In this document: one piece after another, positions 1 through 5,167 of the stretch
How the letters are laid out: the number at the start of each line of letters is the position of its first letter
How positions within the stretch are numbered: the stretch's first letter is position 1
DNA from: Clostridia bacterium
Lineage (GTDB): Bacteria; Bacillota; UBA994; PWPR01
Direction: 5' to 3'
Assembly: GCA_003557085.1 (NCBI GenBank)
Contig: PWPR01000016.1
Location: forward strand, 1-5,167
DNA: 5,167 nt
Position numbers and translations under genes: made by a program
The notes under the pieces: generated by a model
What the model was told of the DNA's origin: nothing
Databases searched by the model: none
The model's input: the letters and a program-made list of their open reading frames with translations, nothing else

Positions 1-215
1 GCTATATTTTATCTGTACTTAAGGAACGAGAGGTTAGAGATGGAACACACATATTAATAGCTCATGCAAAAGGAGAAGAGTATGCTGTAAAAATGGAACA
101 GTTAATCAATCAAAAATATCCAAAATTTACAACTAGTATTAGTGAGCTATCACCTGTAATAAGCGTACACACAGGACCTCAGTCATTAGGAGTTACTTGG
201 GTAAATGGATATTAA
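1..215 (+). CDS. DegV family protein, C-terminal fragment (5' end outside window)
   Basis: An open frame enters from the left edge (first complete codon at 3-5) and ends at TAA 213-215, giving about 70 C-terminal residues. The fragment has the DegV-family ending: a strand reading HILIAHA, a helix, a YP turn, then SPVISVHTGPQSLGV, in which the HTGP motif is the family hallmark near the C-terminus. DegV/FakB proteins bind a fatty acid in a cleft between two domains, and some deliver it to fatty acid kinase for phosphorylation. Whether this one is a true FakB cannot be judged from the tail alone. The HAD gene starts inside its last codons (11-nt overlap), so the two are probably translated from one message. 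The family call is fairly secure from the HTGP region; the exact role is unknown. Confidence 0.82.
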   Translation, partial: YILSVLKEREVRDGTHILIAHAKGEEYAVKMEQLINQKYPKFTTSISELSPVISVHTGPQSLGVTWVNGY

Positions 216-687
216 AGGATTTGACTTAGTAATACCCAAGTTTGGCGAGCTTAAATTAAAGTATCTAGTTTTAGATTATAATGGCACACTTGCTTCTTCA
301 GGCAAACTATTAGATCATACAAAAAATTTACTAAGAGAAGTTGCAGCTTTCTTAGAAGTATACGTTGTAACTGCGGACACTTTTAAAACTGTAAAAGAGG
401 AGCTTGAAGGTTTGCCCATTAATCTATCTGTAATATCTAAAGAAAATGGCTCAAAAGACAAAAGAGACTTAATTACTAGACTTGGTAGAAATAATTGTAT
501 AGCTATTGGAAATGGCAATAACGATGAGTTGATGCTATCTGAGGCTAAACTTGCAATATGCATTATGGGGAGTGAAGGGTGTGCCAAAAATGCTTTAATG
601 GCAAGTGATATGATAAATACAAGTATAGATGAAGCTTTGATGCTCTTTATTGAACCAAATAGGCTTAAGGCAACTTTAAGAAAGTAA
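205..687 (+). CDS. HAD-superfamily protein, soluble P-type-ATPase-like (COG4087 type)
   Basis: This 160-residue protein has all the core HAD motifs but no cap domain insertion. Motif I is DYNGT (D24 nucleophile, N26 at the +2 position), motif II is VVTADTF (T56), the motif III lysine is K84 or K86, and motif IV is GNGNND (102-107). The second acidic residue of ordinary HAD phosphatases (DxD) is Asn here. P-type ATPases also lack it (DKTGT), and DYNGTLA together with TADTF and a C-terminal RLxATLRK tail matches the small stand-alone proteins annotated as soluble P-type ATPase. These are cytoplasmic, with no membrane segments, and their substrate is not known to me. The ATG at 205 is the only possible start, because a TAA lies in frame at 202-204. 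An AGGAG (188-192) lies 12 nt upstream, rather far, so coupling with the overlapping DegV gene is likely. The gene ends directly at a hairpin terminator. Confidence 0.85.
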   Translation: MDIKGFDLVIPKFGELKLKYLVLDYNGTLASSGKLLDHTKNLLREVAAFLEVYVVTADTFKTVKEELEGLPINLSVISKENGSKDKRDLITRLGRNNCIAIGNGNNDELMLSEAKLAICIMGSEGCAKNALMASDMINTSIDEALMLFIEPNRLKATLRK

Positions 688-722
688 AAAAGATAGTTTT
701 GTTTTTAACAAGACTATCTTTT
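688..722. terminator. bidirectional intrinsic terminator between convergent operons
   Basis: A 14-bp inverted repeat (688-701 with 709-722) encloses a 7-nt loop (TTTTTAA). Every position pairs, with one G-U wobble (T698 with G712). It begins immediately after the HAD stop codon and its right arm overlaps the stop codon of the leftward membrane-protein gene (721-723). On the + strand the RNA ends in four U residues (719-722), followed after AA by further T-rich sequence. On the - strand the hairpin is followed by a run of six T (complement of 686-691), making it the stronger terminator in that direction. It should stop both transcripts. Confidence 0.82.
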
Positions 723-1401
723 AATTTGCAATTTTTCTTTTAGGTAATAAGTAAATTTTTGACATTTCAATTATATTCATGTGTTTTGCTAACTTTGGGT
801 CATATTTACCTATAGTAAAAGCAAACTGTACAATTGAGCCAGTAAATAGTGCTGAAATTACTGTTCCAATTCCAACTGGTCCTCCCATTAAGAAACCAAG
901 TAGAAGAACAATTACTTCTATGGAAGTTCTAATCAATCGCACTGATTTAGAGCTAAGTTTAACCATGACCTCCATTAATGCATCTCTTGGTCCAGCACCA
1001 AGCTCTGTACTTAGATAGAAATATGATGCAAAAGCAATCATAGTCATCCCAATTGTTAACATTATCAATCTCAATAAAATATTATCTGTATGTAGTATTA
1101 GGCTAGATTCTAAAACAATATCTACAAAAACTCCAACTGCATAAGTATAAAGGATTGTTGAAAATCCTGGAATTGTCTTTGCAAACATCGTCAATCCAAT
1201 TATTACAAAACCAGTTAGTTGAGTAGCTTGGCCAAAGGTAATTGGTAACACATTAGCTAAGCCCATATGGAAGACACTCCATGGGGCTAACCCTAATTCA
1301 GCTCTTACGGTCAGTGCTATTCCAACTGAGAATAGCACTAGACCCATAATTAAATTAGGAGTTTTTCTGAGGAGAGTCTTCCATTTATTTTCATTTAACA
1401 T
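721..1401 (-). CDS. YczE/YitT-like integral membrane protein
   Basis: This 226-residue hydrophobic protein has about six predicted membrane segments, near residues 16-34, 60-75, 83-100, 108-131, 159-175 and 177-197, and a basic C-terminal tail (LLPKRKIAN). Two related loop motifs, RAELGLAPWSVF (33-44) and STELGAGPRDAL (131-142), show that it is built from two similar three-helix halves. The pattern, length and xxELGxxP motif fit the YczE/YyaS/YitT group of inner-membrane proteins (COG2364), whose molecular function is unproven. In Bacillus, yczE lies beside sfp and has been linked to lipopeptide production. Its ATG overlaps the last codon and stop of the upstream deacylase gene by 7 nt. No Shine-Dalgarno site lies at normal distance, so it probably depends on translational coupling. 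Transport of the deacylase's substrate or product is a reasonable guess from position only. Confidence 0.85.
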   Translation of the reverse strand: MLNENKWKTLLRKTPNLIMGLVLFSVGIALTVRAELGLAPWSVFHMGLANVLPITFGQATQLTGFVIIGLTMFAKTIPGFSTILYTYAVGVFVDIVLESSLILHTDNILLRLIMLTIGMTMIAFASYFYLSTELGAGPRDALMEVMVKLSSKSVRLIRTSIEVIVLLLGFLMGGPVGIGTVISALFTGSIVQFAFTIGKYDPKLAKHMNIIEMSKIYLLPKRKIAN

Positions 1402-2984
1402 TTATTTTTTCTTAATAAGTAACCTGCTGCCGCTCCGGTATGCTCTCCATTATCAACTGAGAGTATTCCGTTAACAAATACTTTTTTAATTCCAGTCGGA
1501 TATTGCACTGGATCTGTGTAATCTGATTTTGTGCCAAGTTCTGCTAAATCAAATAACACTAAGTCACCTTTATTGCCTGGTAATATTAACCCTCTATCCC
1601 ACAAACCAAGCCTATAAGCAGGAGCAGAAGTCATCTTCCTAATAGCTTCTTCTAATGTAAGGATACCTTTATCTCTAACATAAGTAGCTAAGACAGTAAT
1701 AAAGCTGCCAAAAGTCCTCGGATGTGGAAGTCCAGTTGTAAGAGGACCATCGATAGGTCTAGCACTGCTATCTGAGCCAACCATCATAAGTGGATGTTTC
1801 ATAATTCTTTCAATGTCTTCATCTGAGATAGTGAAGTATACAATACTAATTCTACCTTCATGATTTTCTAAAATATCAAAACAGGTCTTGAAAGGATCTT
1901 CATTGCCACGCTCTTTTGCTATTTGTGATATTGTTTTTCCTACAATAGTATCATCATCCATAGTGTCAGTAATTAGAATATTGTCAAATTCTACACCTTT
2001 GTATATGCTAATCCAATTACCTACACCATCTATAATATCTTGTCTCATCTTATCCCTTAAGACTGGGTCTGCTAAGCGTTCTCTCATTTTATAAGCGCCA
2101 CCTTCATGTGCCCAAGGAGGTAAAATAGCTCCAAGTCCTGTGGCAGAAGCCTTGTAAGGATATTGGTCAAAAGTTACATCTATATTTTCTTCTCTAGCAG
2201 AATCAATCAAATTAAGAATATCAACAGATTTGCCCCACATATGTTTACCCATTGCTTTAAGGTGAGATATTTGAACTGGGACATTTGCTTCTCTCCCTAC
2301 TCTCAAGGCTTCGCTGATAGCCTCAAGAACAAAATCATTCTCACCTCTAATGTGAGAAAAATATAGCCCATCGTATTCAGAGATTACCTTAGTAAGTTCG
2401 ATAATTTCATCTGCATCTGCATAAGAACTAGGGGTGTAGATTAATCCTGTACTAACCCCATAACAGCCACTATCCATAGCTTCCTTAAGCAACTTTTTCA
2501 TTTCATCCATTTGTTCACTTGTAGGTTTACTTGGGTTGAAACCCATAACACATTGCCTAATAGCTCCTTGTCCAACAACCGGCACAGCATTAACACTTAG
2601 TTTCTTGTTTTTCATTTGCTCTAAAAAATCACCAGTTGTTTCCCAAGTTATTTCTAGATTGCTTTTATCACTAGATTCTTTTCTAAGTTGGGTAACAGGA
2701 TATGGAGAACTACCACACTGCCCTAAAACATTAGTAGTAACTCCTTGAAGCAAGTGTGCATGAGCCCTGCCATCTTGAAATAGTAGGGATTCAGAATGTG
2801 TGTGAATATCAATAAAACCTGGACTTAAGTATAGACCAGCTGCATCTATTTCAGTAATAGCTTTTTCCTGAGATAGATCTCCTACTTTTGCAATTTTTTC
2901 TCCACTTATCGCTACATCACCAATACGCCAAGGGTTGCCAGCTCCATCAAGTATTTTGGCATTCCTTATTATAAAGTTGTACAT
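1395..2984 (-). CDS. N-acyl-D-amino-acid deacylase (D-aminoacylase family)
   Basis: This 529-residue amidohydrolase-superfamily enzyme should hydrolyse N-acyl-D-amino acids to a free D-amino acid and a carboxylic acid in the cytoplasm. It has an N-terminal beta-sandwich segment (IIRNAKILDGAG, 5-16), then the metal motif HTH (H61, H63), GQCG with the family's metal-ligand cysteine C90, H211 in FSHIRGE, H241 in ISHLKAMG, and the catalytic aspartate D405 in VGSDSSARP. H211 and H241 are 30 residues apart, as the equivalent histidines are in the Alcaligenes D-aminoacylase. The C-terminal part (LGLWDRGLILPGNKGDLVLFD) closes the sandwich domain. Length is slightly above the usual 480-500. There is no signal peptide. 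GGGAG (2993-2997, complement) sits 8 nt before the ATG, supporting the start. It is first in a two-gene operon with the membrane protein. Acyl and side-chain preference cannot be read from sequence; a related D-glutamate or other deacylase is possible. Confidence 0.9.
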   Translation of the reverse strand: MYNFIIRNAKILDGAGNPWRIGDVAISGEKIAKVGDLSQEKAITEIDAAGLYLSPGFIDIHTHSESLLFQDGRAHAHLLQGVTTNVLGQCGSSPYPVTQLRKESSDKSNLEITWETTGDFLEQMKNKKLSVNAVPVVGQGAIRQCVMGFNPSKPTSEQMDEMKKLLKEAMDSGCYGVSTGLIYTPSSYADADEIIELTKVISEYDGLYFSHIRGENDFVLEAISEALRVGREANVPVQISHLKAMGKHMWGKSVDILNLIDSAREENIDVTFDQYPYKASATGLGAILPPWAHEGGAYKMRERLADPVLRDKMRQDIIDGVGNWISIYKGVEFDNILITDTMDDDTIVGKTISQIAKERGNEDPFKTCFDILENHEGRISIVYFTISDEDIERIMKHPLMMVGSDSSARPIDGPLTTGLPHPRTFGSFITVLATYVRDKGILTLEEAIRKMTSAPAYRLGLWDRGLILPGNKGDLVLFDLAELGTKSDYTDPVQYPTGIKKVFVNGILSVDNGEHTGAAAGYLLRKNKC

Positions 2985-2992
2985 TTATATCA

Positions 2993-2997
2993 CTCCC
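2993..2997 (-). promoter_or_regulatory. ribosome binding site of the deacylase gene
   Basis: The complement reads GGGAG, followed by TGATATAA (8 nt) and the ATG at 2984-2982. The good spacing confirms this start. Confidence 0.75.
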
Positions 2998-3094
2998 ATT
3001 GTATAAATTCGCTTAACTAAATAAAAATCCTTCTTTATATCTGTTAAATTGATTTATTAGTTTAATTTATTAGCGCAGGTGCCACTCTTTAAGA

Positions 3095-3100
3095 TATAAT
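3095..3100 (+). promoter_or_regulatory. candidate -10 box for the flavoenzyme operon
   Basis: A perfect TATAAT lies 28 nt before the ATG at 3129, which would give a short leader just long enough for the ribosome binding site. At the expected -35 position (3072-3077) the sequence is AGCGCA, unlike TTGACA, and there is no extended -10 TG. Either an activator is needed or the match is chance in AT-rich DNA. Confidence 0.4.
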
Positions 3101-3117
3101 AATAAAAGAAAATAAAG

Positions 3118-3123
3118 AGGAGG
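3118..3123 (+). promoter_or_regulatory. ribosome binding site that fixes the flavoenzyme start
   Basis: AGGAGG ends 5 nt before the ATG at 3129. A TTG at 3126 is in frame directly before this ATG, but it would leave only 2 nt from the site, too close for initiation. The ATG is therefore the start. Confidence 0.8.
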
Positions 3124-3128
3124 ATTTG

Positions 3129-4175
3129 ATGAAGAATTTATTTGATCAAACAAGAATAAAAGGAACTATGCTTGATAATCGTTTTGTCCGTGCAGCTACC
3201 TGGGAAAGAATGGCTGAAGAAGATGGAACTGTTAATGATAGATTAATAGAAGTATATGAGGATTTAGCGAAAGGTGGAGTTGGTCTAATTATAACAGGCT
3301 ATGCTTTTATAATGGACGATGAACAGCCAAACCCAAAGATGATGGGAATGAGTAATGATAGTTTTATTCCGGGGAATGCCAAACTAGTTAAGAAAGTTCA
3401 TGAGCATGGTTCAAAAATTGTGATGCAACTTGCTTATGGGGGTTCACAAACTAGATATCAAACTGAGGATAGGGTGATATTTGCCCCTTCTGCAATAAGG
3501 CACCCTAGAACTGATGTTATGCCTAAAGAAATGACACAGGAAGACATAAATATGGTTGTTAAAGCATTTGCAAAAGCAGCGCAAAGGGCAAAGACAGCAG
3601 GTTATGATGGCGTTGAACTTCACGGAGCACATGGATATTTATTAAGTCAATTCCTTAGCCCAGAATTTAATAAAAGAACTGACAAATATGGTGGTTCACT
3701 TAGTAACAGGATGCGAATTATTTGTGAAATTTATGAAGAGACGAGAGCTTTAGTAGGAGAAGAGTTTCTTATTATGATCAAAATTAATGCATCTGACTTT
3801 GCAGATGAAGGTTTTACATTTAAGGAATGTCAATTGACATGCCAAGAGTTAGCTAGTTTAGGTTTTGATGCTATAGAAATTAGCGGTAAAACACCACCGG
3901 AAACAAAAAAGAATACTGAATCAGTTTTAGCAGATTATGCTAAGGTTATTGCTGAACAAATTAATATACCTGTAATTTTAGTAGGTATGAATAGAACCCC
4001 AGAAACACTTCATAATATACTGAATCAAACCCATATTGAGTATTTTTCTATGTCAAGACCTTTTATAGCAGAACCAGCCTTGGTAAATAGATGGAAGGTT
4101 GATCATAAGACTGCAAAATGTATATCTTGTGGACAGTGTTACCATCCTGAGGGGATTAGTTGTGTTCTAAAATAA
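3129..4175 (+). CDS. Old Yellow Enzyme-type NADH:flavin oxidoreductase, single-domain with C-terminal cysteine tail
   Basis: This 348-residue FMN-dependent TIM-barrel enzyme should reduce activated C=C bonds (enones or enoates) using NAD(P)H. Visible signatures are FVRAATWERM at the FMN site (19-28), Q100 in MQLAYGG, the substrate-binding pair H165 and H168 in ELHGAHGYLLSQFLSP with Y170 behind it, the NKRTDKYGGSLSNR block (181-194), and the phosphate-binding ends ILVGM (283-287) and SMSRP (307-311). The histidine and tyrosine positions match Bacillus YqjM almost exactly. The tail carries C331, C334, C337 and C345. Such cysteines bind a 4Fe-4S cluster in the larger 2,4-dienoyl-CoA reductase group, but here the FAD/NADH domain that would follow is missing. 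The protein is cytoplasmic and has no signal peptide. It is first in an operon with the HD gene, 13 nt downstream. Family call secure; natural substrate unknown. Confidence 0.9.
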   Translation: MKNLFDQTRIKGTMLDNRFVRAATWERMAEEDGTVNDRLIEVYEDLAKGGVGLIITGYAFIMDDEQPNPKMMGMSNDSFIPGNAKLVKKVHEHGSKIVMQLAYGGSQTRYQTEDRVIFAPSAIRHPRTDVMPKEMTQEDINMVVKAFAKAAQRAKTAGYDGVELHGAHGYLLSQFLSPEFNKRTDKYGGSLSNRMRIICEIYEETRALVGEEFLIMIKINASDFADEGFTFKECQLTCQELASLGFDAIEISGKTPPETKKNTESVLADYAKVIAEQINIPVILVGMNRTPETLHNILNQTHIEYFSMSRPFIAEPALVNRWKVDHKTAKCISCGQCYHPEGISCVLK

Positions 4176-4180
4176 GGAGG
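4175..4180 (+). promoter_or_regulatory. ribosome binding site that fixes the TTG start of the HD gene
   Basis: AGGAGG begins on the last base of the flavoenzyme stop codon (TAA 4173-4175) and is followed by 8 nt and then TTG at 4189. The ideal spacing makes this TTG the start; the first in-frame ATG comes only 34 codons later and has no such site. The overlap of stop and binding site suggests coupled translation. Confidence 0.8.
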
Positions 4181-4188
4181 AAGATAAT

Positions 4189-5167
4189 TTGAGGAAATTA
4201 AAGCTAGACTTTAAGCTTTTAGATAAACTATTTGAAGGCTTTTCAATTCTTCGCTGGAATGACCGGATTAGACCTTTAGAATTTTCACAAATGGAAAAAG
4301 AATCCCATAAAATGTTTTTGGCATACTTATTTGGGAAAATAGAAGAGCAAGAAGGGAAGAAGGTTGATTGGAGACTAATCATTGAAGGAGGCTTTTATGA
4401 GCTGCTTAGGAAGATTGCTTTATCTGATATTAAAGTAGTGGTAACAAGAAAAATAGCAGAAGATAAAGAGCTGAGCAATAGACTTAATGATTGGATAGTA
4501 AACAAATATCAAGGTATGTTTGAAGCAGAATTTCTTGAGGGTTTTAAAACCTATCTTGCTAGAGAAGAAGACATAAGTATTTTTGAGTATCGAATTTTAA
4601 GAGCTGCCCATAAATATGCAACTCTAAGAGAATTTGAAGTGTTAGGTTTTATTGCAGAAAGAAATACACTTTTTGACCAAACTGAATCTGAGATGTATGC
4701 AAACTTAATGCCTTTGATGGATATTAAAGGATTACAGCAAATGATTGCAAAACAAGATATTTATAAGTTCAATTTGATATTTGAACAGTTGAGATATCAA
4801 GTTAGATGGAGTCAAACACCAAGGATTCCAAAGACATCAGTTATGGGTCATGCTATGTTCGTTGCTGCAATAATGTTTTACTTCACAAGACAGATTTGTG
4901 ATTCTACTGAGACGCTTTTTGCAAACTTCTATGCCGGACTGTTTCATGATTTGCCCGAATCTGTTACAAGAGATATTATATCTCCAATAAAACATGCAGT
5001 TGTAGGATTAGATGAAATTATTGGCAAAATTGAGCAAGAAATCGTTAATGAGGAAATGTTCAAATATTTAAGTGATGAAACTCATCAAAGTATAAAAAGC
5101 GAGCTAGCTGGCTTTACAAAGAATGAGTTTGTTGATAGAAAAGTACTAATAAGCGGAGAGAAGGAGA
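4189..5167 (+). CDS. HD-domain protein, YfbR-like phosphohydrolase with a degenerate N-terminal HD copy (3' end outside window)
   Basis: An open frame from TTG 4189 runs through the right edge, giving 326 visible residues. The second half (about 200 onward) has the YfbR-type HD signature: RW (206-207), the metal ligand H221 in VMGHAMF, H253-D254 in LFHDLPES, then TRDIISPIK (260-268) with D262. This is the layout of 5'-deoxynucleotidase YfbR and relatives, which use a divalent metal to remove phosphate from nucleoside monophosphates. The first half (about 19-145) seems to repeat the layout: RW (22-23), H40, then YE (70-71) where HD should be, and RAAH (138-141) where the family has an AAD motif. 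It therefore looks like a non-catalytic copy. The last metal ligand of the active copy should lie just beyond the window. Start chosen from the AGGAGG at 8 nt. There is no signal peptide or membrane segment. Catalysis and substrate are inferred; HD-fold membership is quite secure. Confidence 0.8.
   Translation, partial: MRKLKLDFKLLDKLFEGFSILRWNDRIRPLEFSQMEKESHKMFLAYLFGKIEEQEGKKVDWRLIIEGGFYELLRKIALSDIKVVVTRKIAEDKELSNRLNDWIVNKYQGMFEAEFLEGFKTYLAREEDISIFEYRILRAAHKYATLREFEVLGFIAERNTLFDQTESEMYANLMPLMDIKGLQQMIAKQDIYKFNLIFEQLRYQVRWSQTPRIPKTSVMGHAMFVAAIMFYFTRQICDSTETLFANFYAGLFHDLPESVTRDIISPIKHAVVGLDEIIGKIEQEIVNEEMFKYLSDETHQSIKSELAGFTKNEFVDRKVLISGEKE

Larger units (their letters stand above)
2985..3128. 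promoter_or_regulatory. divergent intergenic region
   Basis: This 144-bp, very AT-rich spacer separates the leftward deacylase operon from the rightward flavoenzyme operon and must hold both promoters. A short GC-rich patch (about 3073-3085, GCGCAGGTGCCAC) stands out just upstream of a TATAAT box. A 9-bp direct repeat, ATTTATTAG, occurs at 3052-3060 and 3065-3073, start to start 13 bp apart, and could be a regulator site, though low sequence complexity makes chance plausible. I found no convincing leftward promoter. Confidence 0.5.

Noticed and set aside
315..587. Leftward 90-codon open frame inside the HAD gene
   Set aside because: It lies wholly antisense to a gene with clear HAD motifs, has no recognisable domain and is a coding shadow.
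779..1018. Rightward open frame within the membrane-protein gene
   Set aside because: Antisense shadow of a well-supported membrane protein; the translation resembles no family.
1888..2748. Three rightward open frames of 67-70 codons inside the deacylase gene
   Set aside because: All are antisense to a gene with intact metal-binding motifs, and none has a recognisable product.
3018..3047. Possible leftward promoter TTAACA - 18 nt - TATTTA for the deacylase operon
   Set aside because: The -10 matches the consensus at only three of six bases and the region is so AT-rich that such matches are expected by chance.
3045..3069. Inverted repeat TAAATT / AATTTA in the intergenic region
   Set aside because: Six bases of pure A/T in AT-rich DNA, with a 13-nt gap, is too weak to call an operator.
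3067..3085. Sigma-54-like TGGCAC on the - strand upstream of the deacylase gene
   Set aside because: The GG element is present but the GC element required about 10 nt downstream is missing (AA at that place).
3126..4175. Flavoenzyme start at TTG 3126
   Set aside because: Only 2 nt would separate it from AGGAGG; the next codon, ATG at 3129, has a usable 5-nt spacing.
4167..4382. Leftward 71-codon open frame across the start of the HD gene
   Set aside because: The + strand here has an ideal ribosome binding site and a continuous HD-protein frame; the reverse frame is a shadow.

Overview
The window is an AT-rich segment of bacterial chromosome. Strong AGGAGG-type Shine-Dalgarno sites, one confident TTG start, TAA as the stop at every visible gene end, and the protein families present (DegV, a soluble P-type-ATPase-like HAD protein, a YczE-type membrane protein, a single-domain Old Yellow Enzyme) all suggest a low-GC Firmicute. 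An anaerobic Clostridia/Tissierellia-type organism is the best guess; the sequence does not fix the genus.

Layout, left to right. (1) Bases 1-687 carry a rightward pair: the 3' end of a DegV-family gene, and a small HAD protein whose start lies inside the DegV stop region (11-nt overlap). (2) A 14-bp hairpin at 688-722 sits exactly between two convergent units and looks like a shared bidirectional terminator. (3) Bases 721-2984 carry a leftward pair: an N-acyl-D-amino-acid deacylase (D-aminoacylase type, metal ligands intact) followed, with a 7-nt overlap, by a YczE/YitT-like six-helix membrane protein. (4) A 144-bp divergent intergenic region (2985-3128) holds a perfect TATAAT box and good ribosome binding sites for both flanking genes. 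(5) Bases 3129-5167 carry a rightward pair: a single-domain Old Yellow Enzyme-type flavin oxidoreductase with a C-terminal four-cysteine tail, then, after 13 nt, an HD-domain protein of the YfbR type that starts at TTG and runs off the right edge.

How the genes work together: the deacylase and membrane protein are tightly coupled and may form a unit for using or handling N-acyl-D-amino acids, but the membrane protein's role is inferred only from its position. The flavoenzyme and HD protein are co-transcribed by spacing, with no obvious shared pathway. The DegV and HAD proteins are translationally linked; DegV proteins bind fatty acids, and the HAD partner's substrate is unknown.

I see no RNA gene, mobile element, CRISPR array or phage feature. 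I do not see a clear new multi-gene system. The most interesting point is the HD protein: its N-terminal half looks like a decayed second copy of the same HD fold, in which the metal-binding residues have been replaced.
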